Shown here: piece after piece, positions 49,880 to 61,123 of the stretch | Position numbering within the stretch: position 1 is the first letter of the stretch | Layout of the letters: every line of letters begins with the position of its first letter | Origin: Cyclospora cayetanensis | Taxonomy: Eukaryota; Apicomplexa; Conoidasida; Eucoccidiorida; Eimeriidae | DNA: 64,000 nt | Direction of reading: 5' to 3' | Assembly: GCF_002999335.1 (NCBI RefSeq) | Contig: NW_020312514.1 | Location: 62,001 to 126,000, forward strand | The notes under the pieces: model-generated | What the model was told of the DNA's origin: nothing | Database searches by the model: none | What the model saw: the letters and a program-made list of their open reading frames with translations, nothing else | Translations under genes and position numbers: made by a program

Positions 49880-50570
49880 CAATGATTAGGGGAGTCATAA
49901 AGACACTTTAGAAGTCACTGTTCAACTTCCGAGCTCAATACTAATGATAAACTTGGGGATTTTGCGAGGTGTCCAGATATGAGTCAAGAATGATTCATAA
50001 ACTTCCTCAGCCGCAATAGAGTTGGAGCAAGGAATTAAATGGGTACGTTTGATGAGTTTGTGGACAATGATACAGAAGGTGTCCTGGTCGCTCACCTACG
50101 GCACTGCAGCGATACAGTCCATAGTCATATTGTCTCATTCCTTTGATTAACCAGAAGGGTTTGCGAAAAGCGGTGTTTAAGAGGATCGCGCTGCTTCAGC
50201 TGCTGGAAGCCTCGGCATAATAGCGCATACTTCTCTATAGCGGGACGTATCTGTGGTGAGCGTTTCTCGTCTAAAAATCTCGTCCTGGCAGGATATAGTG
50301 CCCGACGGATCATGGAAAGACGAGGCCCGGCTGTTCCCCGAACAAGCGCCACTGCTCTACGCCAGGTAGCTCCTTTGCAAACCTGGCGCCTCCCTCCACG
50401 GATACGAACCCACAGCGATACACCGTTCATGCAATAGCGCATACGGATACGTTGGGATGCCGAGTGGAGGCTCCTAAAAAATATGGAATAGCAGAAGTAT
50501 CCGATGACGGCTGAATGCGCGTGTGTTGAGATCCCAAACTCCATGGCCACTTTACTCAAGCTTCCCAAGA
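49880..50570 (-). mobile_element. Decayed Ty3/gypsy integrase fragment, third copy
   Basis: Minus-strand text at 50.24-50.13 kb (IEKYALLCRGFQQLKQRD) aligns with the integrase zinc-module ends of the copies at 44.0 and 15.4 kb. Downstream (lower coordinates), GGAGCAAGG...ATGGG at about 50030 matches 43800 and 15220 and marks the start of the integrase core. Only integrase is recognisable; the ends are not defined. Confidence 0.55.
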
Positions 50571-53236
50571 GTTCTTTTCGGTTGTTTCTTAAAATGAGTC
50601 ACTCTGTTTCTTTTTCTGAGATTCAATACATGTATTCTGTTTAGATGCATTTGAAATGAACCTGGGTTTCCACGTTTACATGCCCACGGGGCCCACTGTA
50701 GCACGCCTGTAAGCCAAATGGTAACATCGAATTCAAGCGTTGTCGTTACTTGATACGTATAAGCGCCTTGAAAGAAAAGCCAACTCTATCTGGATCCGTC
50801 AATTAAAGATTGAACGATCCTTCAAGATAATCTTTGTGTGCACTGCTATCTGCACGCGAAGTCGGAGTCTCTGGGGTTAGCAGGCCACTCTGGATAATAG
50901 CTTCCCGATAGGCATATTGAGGACCAGTGCGGCTGCATGCTAAAGAGTACGTTTTTTGCTATGCTTACGTTTCAAACCTACCTAGAGCTATACTAAAATT
51001 CGTTGTTAAGCTCAGCGACGGGGGACAGCACGCAATCATACACAAATCCTTGAATAAAATTCTTCCCCACCACTATTCTAGGCATGCACTATCCGTCTAA
51101 GCTAGTGGAATAGGCAATCAAACAACTCAGCAACTAGGAATGCTTCAACTTCTCGAAGGCCGTTAGTGCAGATGTAACAGTGCTTAAAGCGCGCTGCAAC
51201 TATGAAGAAAGCAGCTGGAGGCGCCAGTGTAGTGTTGGAGCACCACAATAGCGCCCGCTAGGTGTTTCCATACAGGGACACTTTAGTGCAGTCTCAATAC
51301 AAAGTTGATCAGCTGTAATGTATGCTTGAAAAGAGCTGCTTTCTTTGCATGATCTCGCCCCTCAGGGCCCCAGCAGGTGCACATAACGACGGCTAGGATG
51401 CGCGTTGCTGCACCGTCCAAACACTCCGAGCATTTACAACTCATTGCAGAAAATAGCTGCCGCACAGGTACACCTCATATATTCTTATCGCATCGGAATA
51501 GCTCCACACTGCAACCAACAAGATATACAATCTGTCAAGTCAAACTTTCAATTCTTTACGAATGCTTCGTCATAGATGACTAGCGTAGTAGGCAGCGCAT
51601 AAATGTAGCCTAGCTAGGTGCACCACAGAACTCCGGACAAATGAGACTTCACTATTGGGCTTCACATTGCTCCACCCTCTAAGCTACCCAGGACTTCACC
51701 CGCAGCTGCGCACAGCAGCTTCGCTCACAACCACACAGTATCCATTCCCCATGTACCAACCCCGCTAACTCCAGTCGGCAACAAAATAGATTATACGGGC
51801 AGCTAAGCCAGCTAGTCAATACTTAACCATGCTTTGAAAATTGCATATCTGGGCGCGTACACGCGTAACTTGACCCGTTATTCTGGCCATCTCGAGCTCG
51901 CGACTATCCCAGCCCGTAGCACAAAAGGCAGGACCACATGATGGTATGCATTCATGGCTAGTGCAAGAGAGGCATTCGTGGAGCTTAAGGAAATCACACC
52001 ACCCATCATGTCTACAGGGAGGGTCGCTTAGAGGCCATCTTTGGCCCTAGAACATCGTGGATAGCTAGTGGCTGCAGTTCGTGACTCGCAGCTGCTACGC
52101 AGCGGCTGTGCGAGGCCTCAGTTCGAGGGTCACCCTTAACGCAAGCACCGCCGTGCAGCACACATGATATGAATATGAAAAACACAGGTAGTAGGGGCAA
52201 AGGAAGTGACCAGTGAAGAAGATGCCAGGACGTAAGATGCAGACCTACACACACAGAGTGGGCCAGGAACTCGAGAGGCGCAGACAGAGAGGGAACCAAA
52301 AGGGAGAGGGAAAAGTGAGGACGCTGAGAAGCACGGAGAGACGACTAAAAAGAGGGGGAAGGAGATACACAGGCGTAAGTACGAGGATAGACGGGACATA
52401 GAAGGAAAAGGGGAGCCATCAATCATGCATATCAGCCAATTGTATGGGCTAGAGCAAGAAAATGAGATGGACGTTAGCCTCTTGGGAAAAGCTTAGCGAC
52501 GCACCACCCTTAACTTGCAGGCAGGCGCCTAAAATTCACAAAGAGAGTGCTTTTTCAGCCTTAGCGTGTTTCGCGCTCGCCAGTCATTTAGTCAGGTAAG
52601 GGGGCTCCGTGCATAGCCACAAAAAGCTAGCCCATGCTACATGGATTGCACGTGTCTCACCACTCATTTATTACTTTAGCTACTGCTTGTGGTATAACGG
52701 GGCACTGCTGCTGCTGCAGGCGTCATCGCGATCGGCCATGGTTCCTTTTTGTATATACATTCGTGACTCTCTGTATCGTTCTTACTCCGTATTTGCTTCT
52801 CTGCCTAGTATACATATAAATGTATTCATATATGTATATACATATCTCATCACCTCAGTGCTGTTCTGATCCTCTTAAATGCCTGGTGGTGCATGGCCGT
52901 GTGCCTCTTTTGCTCCCGCCTTTCGTATCGCATTCCCCTTCCCCTTTGCAACCCTCCGCACTTTCCTTCCTTATAATCTTTTGTCTGCCAGTATTTGCCC
53001 TATCGCCTTTAATGTCTCCTTTCGCTTATATACGTCGATCGAGTGCTGCAGCCCAGTGCCTGTTCTGTACTGACACCCCTGAGCGGGCAGTCTCTTAACC
53101 CATCTCAAGGGCCATCAAGAATATGCAGCAGAAGCCGCCTCTACTCCCGTTATCCCTACGGTGTATCAGTAGAAGAGTGTACAAGAGGGCAGCGGGTGCT
53201 CCTCCAGCTCTCGTTTGTGCTGTGGGCGCACCGACG
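50571..53236. other. Gene-poor stretch
   Basis: Short frames only. The minus frame at 51283-51465 includes a Cys motif (SCKCSECLDGAATR) like that near 49.4 kb. Small TATATG runs occur near 52805-52845. The last few hundred bases are the 3' flank of the CPSF30 gene. Confidence 0.4.
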
Positions 53237-56200
53237 TCAGTGAGAAAAGCCCTGCTGCTGTTGCTGCATCTCCCACACAAGTGTGCCCCCATGCTGCGAT
53301 TCGTGCTGCGGCGGCTGTTGCCAGTCTTGCTGCTGGTGCCACATAGCTCTGTGTGATTCTTGCTGTAGGTGTCTAGACTGCTGCTTGGCGCCTCCCTGAT
53401 GACCAGGATTCGTTCCCTGCCCTGCGGGTTCGTCCTCAAGCTCCCCCCTCGCCTTTAGCTGCCTGAAAAACGTCTGGTGATCGATAGGTGCTCCATGACC
53501 CTCAACGACGGTACCTGAGCAAAGAGACACCACCGCACAGAGCACTGCTCATGTTGCTGCTCCTTGATTCGCAGGAAAAGAAGAGGGGTTTTTACACGAT
53601 TTATGAGCTCCTTCCCTCCCCCTCCGCTTCCCCGCAGAGCCGTGACTTAGCACGCTTGAATTATGGATCTGATCAAGTTTTCCGGACCGTCAAGGAGAGT
53701 CTCAGTTGGCTTTGCATGCATCTTTGCGCACAAGAGCGCTCCCAGTGCAGGAGGTAGTTCCTGCAACAACACCCGTAAAGCAGCAGTACACGCATCACCA
53801 GAAGCCTATATGGTCGCCCCTTCCCCCCCTCCCCCTGTCCTGCTCTATTGTTTGGCTCTGCTTTTGCCGTCTGGCATTTGCTTAGCTGTACCACCTGTTT
53901 TCTGCACTCGAAGTAGTTCCTTTTCGTTCCCCCCGCCTCTCGCCTTTTCGCTATACCCACCTACGCCTTCCTCCCCTTACCCCCCCGTTGCTCCCCGACA
54001 AAACACCCTTGCGTTCAGCCTCTGTCTTTCACGCTGCCGCCGTTCGTGGCACTCTGCAATTGCCTCCACCTCCACATCTCTCCAATCGTGCATGCTACAG
54101 CCTTTAAGACGCTAGCCCTTCCATCCGCGGCACCTCCGTTTCTTAGAGGCCGCCCTCTCTGCGTCATCCTATCATCTCTCCCGTGTTGCCGCTATCTGTC
54201 TAGCAGTGCCTCAGTGTGCCTTGTCCGGGTTCCCCTTCCACGGGTGTATATGTATTTATGTATATGTATGTATGTGCGTGTGTGTATGTATGTATATGTA
54301 TATATCTATGTATATATATATGTATATATGTATATATATATGTATATGTATGTGTGTGTGTGTGCGCAAGCGAGGCATATGCGGGCTGACAGTTCCGTCT
54401 CGGCTCTTCTTTAGGGGGAGATCGTCATTCCACGGATTCGACATTCGTCCCAGTTCTTCAAAGTCCAGTTTACACTGCTTTAGCCAGCAGACTCTAAAGT
54501 TGGCTCCCAGTTTTAGCTGGACAGGGCCCCACAGTCCTACGCGGGATAGCACAGCGGCAGAGGCAGAGCGGCAACAGCAGCGTGACCATCCACGGGCAGG
54601 CGAGCAGGAATGGAGAGACGCCATGGCGCATGACAGAAGCGACGGGGAGAGCCATGGAGACAAAGACGGGGTGAGAGCGCGAGGGAGGCGAGAGGGCTGC
54701 TCGCGAGAGGAGGCGAGGAAGAAACATGCGCGGAGAGATGGGGATGCGGAGGAGGGAAAGGAGGCAACGCAAAGACGAGAGAAAAAGACAGTCCGTTCAG
54801 ACACAGCTTAGACGTGCGGAACAGACAGGAAAGCGCCGAACTTGGCAGCCCCCGCCATAGGAAATCAGACGAACAGACAGCCGCAAAAAGAGGAGCAGCA
54901 GAAAGAGAGAAGCCGCTGGTCATACGTCTTGAGAGGACGCAGACAGAGTCCAACGTGCACCCGGATGAGCGTCTTTATAGAGGAGTAGAGGAGGATACAC
55001 ACACAGAGCGAGACAAGGTAAAAGCGATGCCCATAGATCGGAAAAGCAACGCAACGGAGAGGCACCTGCAAGGGAGAAAAAATGGAGGCAGGCGGAGGTG
55101 ATTCGAGTTGCCGCTTGCAAGGGGAATGCCGGCCTACTGGCTCGCGCAAGCCATTACTTCTAACCTGGAAAAAGGTGAGGCAGAGGCGGCGTCATCATGC
55201 GAGCGTAGCCTTGAAATCCGCCGCTTTCATTCGCCGAAAAAAGCAGCAGCACATGATTCGTTGCGGCAAAAGCCTCCGACAGCTTGCGCGTATTGCACCG
55301 GCTTGTTGCCCAGCAGCCCTTGTGAATGGATAAGTAAATATTCGCCATTCTGCTGCACTTGATCACAAAGAAGCGCTTGCTGCTGGAGAGAGGCGCAGGA
55401 ACACCCCACGCATCTACCAACAACGGCACGTATAGCCCCTCGCCAGAGGAGCTCCCGCTCCCGCCTCCCCCGCTGCTGCCAGCAGCTGCGGAAGTGCTGC
55501 TGCCAGCAATGCCAGCAGCTGCGCTGCCGCTCATACGGCTGCCGCTGCTCTCCGAATAGTCGCCGTTACGGGGGGAGTTCTGCTGCTGCTGCTGCTGCCC
55601 CCGCTGCTGCAGCTGCCGGATTTGCACAGCCACGCGATCCAACGCAGCCTGCGTCGCAGAGTCAATCGTCTCCGGAAAAACCTCCTGCAGCACACGAAAA
55701 CACACACACCGACACTCATAGGTACACATGTACACACATGTATGTTCACATACACATACAGACACGTACATACGCCTACATACATGTAGACACGTACATC
55801 CGTACACGTAGGTACACATATATACGTACACATACATACATGCACCTACATACATACATACATACCTACGTACACCCATACACATAATAGATACACATAC
55901 ATACATACATATACATAGACGAACATACACACGTACACATACATACACACACATACGTACACGCATGTCCATACACATGCATACATACATACACAGTCAT
56001 GCACACACATTCACACATATGTATACACATACACACATAATTATGGCGACCGCCTCCCTACGTGTGAGAAAGCAGTATGGCTGCGAAACCTCATCGCCTG
56101 TACACTTGGCCTTACGCCGTCGGTGATTAGCAGTACCTTGAAGTTCGCAACGACAGCCTCTAAGTACCAATTGGGTGCAACTGGCGGCATTTGCGCTCTG

Positions 56201-57617
56201 CTCAGTTGCGTGTGCTTCTTCCTACAGCGAGGACCTTGCTTGCAAAAGCCGAAGAAGTAGTGAAGGCACTCCTGCTGCTGCTGCTGCTGCTGTTGCTGAG
56301 CGTAATTGCTGCTGCCGCTGCTGCACACCCCCCGGCAGATGTCTGAGCCGATGAGATCTTCCACCGTCTCATTCTGCTGCTCATGCCGATACACACAACA
56401 GCCCCTGCAGCAGCAGCAGCGGCACAGCAAGAAGAGCACCCCACACTGCAGAAGGCTTGCCAGACTCTACCGAAAACCCAAGAAAAGGCTGCAGGTGCAC
56501 CAACAAAGACACCCCAGACAGCGCTTTCCGACTTCATCGCCTTTCGCACAGTTTCCTGCCACGAAAGCACGCGAAAAGACGCACAGAAAGAGGAACACAG
56601 CCTCTTTCACGCGCAGCAGCAGCAAAACAACAAGGATAGCAGCAAAACAACAAGAATAGCAGCAGCAGCAAAACAACAACAATAGCAGCAGCAGCAAAAC
56701 AATAGCAGCAGCAGCAAAACAACAAGAATAGTAGCAGCAGCAAAACAACAAGAATAGCAGCAAAACAACAAGAATAGCAGCAAAACAACAAGAATAGCAG
56801 CAGCAGCAAAACAACAAGAATAGCAGCAAAACAACAACAAGAATAGCAGCAGCAGCAAAACAATAGCAGCAGCAGCAAAACAACAATAGCAGCAGCAGCA
56901 AAACAACAACAGTAGCAGCAAAACAACAAGAATAGCAGCAGCAGCAAAACAATAGCAGCAGCAGCAAAACAACAAGAGTAGCAGCAAAACAACAACAGTA
57001 GCAGCAAAACAACAAGAATAGCAGCAGCAGCAAAACAACAAGAATAGCAGCAGCAGCAAAACAATAGCAGCAGCAGCAAAACAACAAGAGTAGCAGCAAA
57101 ACAACAACAAGAATAGCTGCAAAACAAGAACAAGAATAGCGGCAGCAGCAAAACGACAGCAGCAATAGCAGCGACTGGACCTGGCAGAGTCCAAGCACAC
57201 GCCATCCACGCGGCACTTGGGCATGCGGAAGTACACGACACGATGCAAGAAGTCGCATGCAGCTCCACGCATGCAAGCGCCTCGCCACCAATGGCGGCAG
57301 ACAACGCTGTGGCGTCCGCGAGCTGCAGCAGCCACTGAGTCGGATCCCAAGACGCCCTGCTGCAGCAGCAGCTGCTGCTGCTGCTCCTGCTGTTGCTGCA
57401 GCTGATACTCGAAGGCGAAAGGCGTTCGCAAGTAGCGGGGAACAGCCGCTGCTGCTCGCGCTGCCGCTGAGGCAGACGGGTTGGTCTTGCTGCAACTGCT
57501 GCCACTGCTCGCATCTGCAGCTAGCACTGCTGCGGCGACTGCTGCCGCAGGCCCATGAGGCAGCGAGAAAGAAGAGCGCGGAAATGCATCTCTGGAGGAT
57601 ACAGTTCCCGCATGCAT
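53237..57617 (-). CDS. CPSF4: CPSF30 (CPSF4) with C-terminal YTH domain
   Basis: This is the RNA-binding subunit of the cleavage and polyadenylation complex fused to an m6A-reading YTH domain, an arrangement established for plants and apicomplexans. Exons: 57617-57181, 56404-56137, 55684-55165, 54536-54391 and 53500-53237; phases agree and the product is about 544 residues. CCCH finger A is C107-x7-C115-x5-C121-x3-H125. A divergent finger spans intron 1 (C135-x5-C141-x7-C149-x3-H153). Finger C is CLHYFFGFCKQGPRC plus RKKH, near residue 191. The YTH domain (about 338-456) reads KRFFVIKCSR, KGCWATSRCNTRKL, VLLLFSANESGGFQGYARM, NFRVCWLKQCKLDF and NPWNDDLPLKKSRDG, keeping two cage tryptophans. 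The tail is Gln-rich. The first finger of animal CPSF30 is missing, as in plants. The exon 4/5 junction is uncertain. Confidence 0.88.
54246..54362. repeat. TATATG/TGTATG microsatellite in CPSF30 intron 4
   Basis: TATGTATA-type words fill the intron just beyond the exon 4 donor. Confidence 0.85.
55690..56042. repeat. CACATACA microsatellite in CPSF30 intron 2
   Basis: About 350 bp of ACACATACATACAC-type words fill most of the intron. The long minus-strand Cys/Tyr/Val frame across it is an artefact. Confidence 0.9.
56615..57150. repeat. AGC/AAAACAACAAGAAT compound repeat in CPSF30 intron 1
   Basis: About 530 bp alternate (AGC)2-4 with AAAACAACAAGAAT or AAAACAATAGC. On the transcribed strand it is a continuous T-rich GCTGCTGCTATTCTTGTTGT repeat. 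Long minus-strand Leu/Phe/Cys frames across it are artefacts. Confidence 0.9.
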
Positions 57618-58442
57618 TGTGGCGGCAAGTTGTAAAGCAGCGGATTGCAGCAGCAGCAGCTGGTGCTGCCGCCGCTGTTGCTGCTGTTGCTACAGGGGGC
57701 TGAGAAGGGACTCAGTTGCGTTTGGTACGGAGCGGAGCTGCTCGCCGCGTTTCGCCGCAGTTAGCTCCTTTCGAGGCAAATTACGATGCCTCTAGACCCC
57801 TGCGTGCTAGCGCCAGGGTGCTTCAGTTTCCGCAGCAGCTCCTGCGGTGTCTGCTAGGCACAGCTAGCCACAGGGAAGCCAGAGAAAGCGATTTAACGGC
57901 TGAAAAAAATACTGTTGTTGCTGCCGCTGGGATGATGGGGCAGAGAGTTGCAAAGGTTGGGGTCGCCAAGAAGACTGTTGGTCTTGTGGTTATTTCGCTG
58001 CGGTGGTTGCTGGAGTTCATGTCGCTGTGGTGTAGTCTAGGCTTTTCTGCCTCGCAGCTCCCTCTTAAATTGCTGCTACTGCTGCTGCCTTCGATGCTGC
58101 GGCTGCGGTGCAGGTTGGCGTTGCAGCTGCCTGTACGTTTGGGCAGCCGCATGCATGGGGTGGCTGCACTGCAAGCGGCGCGTTTCCTGCCGTTGCCACT
58201 GCTCAGTTGAATGCCACTGATGAATTTGTGGAGGCAAAATAGAGGGTGGACTACGCAAAGCTTGAGTACTCGCCGCCGTCGTGGTGTGTGTGGGACTGTG
58301 GCTGTTGCTGCATGCATGCATGCAGGCGCGCCTGCATGCATGCATGCAGCAACAGCCACAGGCTCGAAGCTGAGACCCCTCCTGAGAGCTCTCTGTGCGC
58401 CGAGGATTCTTTCTGTTCCGACTGCCTCCTCGGCGAATCGAT
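57618..58442. promoter_or_regulatory. Shared divergent upstream region of CPSF30 and ATP12
   Basis: The CPSF30 ATG (57617, minus) and ATP12 ATG (58443, plus) face away from each other across 825 bp. The stretch contains TGCATGCA words and the 66-bp palindrome at 58296. A plus frame at 57716-58210 has no family features and is probably not a gene. The promoter role is inferred from position. Confidence 0.5.
58296..58361. repeat. Perfect 66-bp palindrome
   Basis: Two 33-bp arms meet without a spacer at GGCG|CGCC between 58328 and 58329. Each arm contains overlapping TGCATGCA words and the outer GTTGCTG/CAGCAAC. The last matching pair is C at 58296 with G at 58361; the next pair mismatches. It lies about 80 bp upstream of the ATP12 ATG. 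Confidence 0.95.
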
Positions 58443-60081
58443 ATGAGCGCCCTTTTTGCTGCGGCTGCTCGCGGCAGCACCTCAGCCGGCGTCTTCCCAG
58501 TTGTTGCTGCTATCGCGCGCTGGACTAGACCTCCTCCTGCGTGGACTAACAGCTGCAGGGCCTCCTACGGCACAACAACCCCACCTTCTACCGCGGGAGC
58601 TGGGGCGGCTTTGGCTGCCGCTTCCCCCACGAAGGGTGCAGTCGCCATCAAGCCTGTGTCTGCAGCGCATTGCAGCAGCAGAGCAGGGGCCGTTGCTGCT
58701 TCTGCCGCAGCTTTTCTAGGAAACAGCGTTTCGAAGAATCCTCAGAGCACCGGTATATATGTAGTCGAGGTGGGAGACGCTCCCGTTCGAACGGCGGAAG
58801 GCCAGGAGCTCCTCCTGCCGTCTCGAGCTGCCGCTGCCGCTGTTGCAGCAGAGGCGCTGCGTGTGCAGCATCAGGTGCAGCAGGCGCAGCAGCAGCAGCA
58901 GCGGCATGTGCCGCAGCATCTTCTCCGACGTCCCCTTACAGGCCTTCTGGCATTCGCTCAGGATGTCTCCCTGCAACTGTTGCAACAACAACAGCAACAA
59001 CAACGGCAACAACAACAGCAACAACAACAGCAACAACAACAGCAACAACAACAGCAACTCTCTTTACGCGAGCGCTTGATTGAGGAACTGCTTCAGTTTG
59101 TCGAGTCAGATACTGCCCTTTGCCGCGAAGAACCTCTCGCCCCTGAGGCATTGATGCAGCAGGATGCAGCGGCAGCAGCGGCGGCAGTGGCAGCGGTCAG
59201 TGGCGATGGCACTGGCGCCTTTTTGCAGCAGCGATGCGGAAACTGGGAGCTTCGCGCTGCAGTTTTGCTGCAAGAGCAGCTGCTCCTACCGCCTCTGGTT
59301 GCTGCGTTCAGCAAGCGGCACGGTGTTTCTTTGGAGATAAGTCAAGGCATTCGGACGGCCACTCAGAGCCTTCAGACTTTAGAGGTACATGCATGCATGC
59401 ATGCATGCATGCGCTATGTGGGGGAACGCTAGGCGCTCCTGTTGGTGGTGGCTTGAAGGCGTTCCCGCCTTGAGAAACATTGCTCCCTTTATAGGACTGT
59501 GCGATCTCCTCCAAAGTCTCAAACGCAGGTTCTAATGCCGCATCCTAGATACACAGTCACAGCCTCTCGCATTCAAGGGGAAGGCAGTGCCCGCGTGCTC
59601 GTTGCACGTGACTTTCTGCTCTCAATTCTACTGCTTGTGCTCTGCTACGCTCTGACTCACGCAGCGCCTACGCGAGGCTTTTCATTCGCTTACACCCCTG
59701 CAGCTGGTTGCGCTCCAGGCTGCAGCAGGTCAGCTGCGATCCGTTCTCATTGCTGACGAGTTGCTCTACGGCACAGCATTCCAGCAGCCGCAGCAACCCA
59801 CAAGTGTTGCTGCGTCTTGCTCTGCTTCTGCCAGCAGCCATGCATGTGAAGGTCTCTCTTCCGGAAGACTCGTATCGCGCGACACCGACGCAGCAGAAGC
59901 TGCCGGCACCAGCGCTGTAGCTGCAGTGGCAACTGCAGTCAGACAGGCATGGGAGGCCAGCTCCATAGAGGTGCGCGTGCAGCAGCAGCATTTTGGATTT
60001 GTGTATGGTGAGCATGACACTGCGGAGGCAGAAGCCTTGCTGTGGCTAACCGCAGCAAGAACTGCTGTCGCGTTGTTTTAA
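58443..60081 (+). CDS. ATP12: ATP12, mitochondrial F1-ATPase assembly factor
   Basis: This chaperone binds the F1 alpha subunit during ATP synthase assembly in the mitochondrial matrix. The model is exon 58443-59384 (donor TTAGAG|GTACAT, phase 0) and 59704-60081 (acceptor CACCCCTGCAG), giving 439 residues. The N-terminus (MSALFAAAARGSTSAGVFPV, then RW and RAS) is basic and Ala-rich, like a mitochondrial presequence. Family blocks: APVRTAEGQELLLPS; VPQHLLRRPLTGLLAFAQDV; ESDTALCREEP; NWELRAAVLL; LQAAAGQLRSVLIADELLYG; AWEASSIEVRVQQQHFGFVYGEHD near the C-terminus. A poly-Gln run (12-bp CAACAACAACAG units, 58977-59056) is inserted inside the conserved domain and Ala/Ser-rich inserts occur elsewhere. 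About 8-10 residues expected before LQAAAGQL seem missing, so a small extra exon may hide in the 319-bp intron. Confidence 0.85.
59386..59411 (+). repeat. (GCAT)n run at the ATP12 intron donor
   Basis: Directly after the donor GTACAT, five CATGCATG-type tetranucleotides follow, giving overlapping TGCATGCA words. Confidence 0.85.
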
Positions 60082-60657
60082 GTCGGCAATCGCTCTTGCA
60101 GCAGCTGCTAAGGGAGTACCCTCAAGCCCTAGTAGGGGCTTCTGGGGGGATGCGTTCTGCTGCTGCCACATTCATGGAAGCAGTTCTTGAAATAGTCGAC
60201 ATTCATAAGTCAGTAGTTCGTGGACAGCCACAGCTAGACGCGTCAGAAACGGTGACAGAGGGGGGCGGCTGGAGTGCACAATAAAGCAGCATAACAGACA
60301 TTCATGTACAAACACACGTATGTATATATGTATATGCACACACACACACACACAGGCACACATACACTTGTACAAACACACATACACTTGTACAAACACA
60401 CATACACTTGTACAAACACACATACATACACACACAATATGTATGTGCATAAATGCATGTACATGCACACACACGTGAGCCCCCACATATACACGTCTAC
60501 ACACAGGAGCCATTGAATTAAAACAGGAGGCACCTCAGAAGGAATGGCTGAGGCTAAGAAAGGTAATGCTAGGAGTAACTTCCTGATGCTGTTTGCCGGC
60601 AGCTGCACGCGACAGGGCTTTCGACGGCTGTACCCAGCAAAGCCAACTTCCTGGCTT
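60082..60657. other. Intergenic region with CA-rich repeat
   Basis: A 20-bp word ACACTTGTACAAACACACAT is repeated about three to four times within a longer ACACAC tract (about 60308-60480). No gene is supported. The ATP12 and minus-strand candidate genes converge here. Confidence 0.5.
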
Positions 60658-61123
60658 TTAATTGCGTATTAAGGCGCAGAATTCGCCATGGTAAACGGGT
60701 GTGTTGAAACACATGGGCATTCCAGAAGAGCCGTTGCACTCCGACGGGGGCTGCATGCACGCTGGCTCGTAAGTAAGCTGCCGAACCATTTGTGAAAGTC
60801 TCAGCGGCCGTTTCTGAAGTTTCTCTTCAAATCCAAATGCTTTCTTTAAGAAACAACTCAACTCAGGTGTCCGCACACATCGTGCGCAAAGTCACTCACG
60901 GAAGCACTCCCGAAGCGGAAGCCGTAGCCACGGCGGTCCTCTGCCGCAGGAGAGCCTGCCGGTGAAGTTGCAACGAAATATACACCTGAATCGACGCTTG
61001 GCTCTGCAGACGGCGGCACGTGCTTCGCTGCTGCTTTCGGTGCGTTTTTACAGAGCCGAATTTGAATTTCCGCATCGGCAGCACCCGGGGGTCGGCGAAG
61101 TCGTACCAGCAGCCCAATGGCAT
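60658..61123 (-). CDS. Candidate small gene, unknown function
   Basis: A minus-strand ATG at 61123 opens MPLGCWYDFADPRVLPMRKF and runs to a donor at 60986 (ATTCAG|GTGTAT, phase 0). An acceptor after TTTCTTAAAG (exon from 60843) continues in phase to a stop at 60658 (AFGFEEKLQKRPLRLSQMV, then CFNTPVYHGEF). The product is about 107 residues, basic in the middle, with paired Cys near the end. The reading frame also extends upward to 61312 with protein-like sequence (AEEAATRLSILLRLL). The start overlaps the start of the plus-strand metaxin-like gene by 7 bp, so one of the two 5' ends is probably wrong or the genes overlap. No family is recognised. Confidence 0.35.

Noticed and set aside
56467..57617. 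Three long minus frames of Leu, Phe and Cys across the 56.6-57.2 kb repeat
   Set aside because: Only the upstream part (exon 1 of CPSF30) is coding; the rest is an intronic repeat whose period keeps frames open.
57716..58210. Plus-strand 164-codon frame between CPSF30 and ATP12
   Set aside because: Leu/Ala/Arg-rich without motifs, and no splice or conservation argument; GC-rich promoter DNA keeps frames open.
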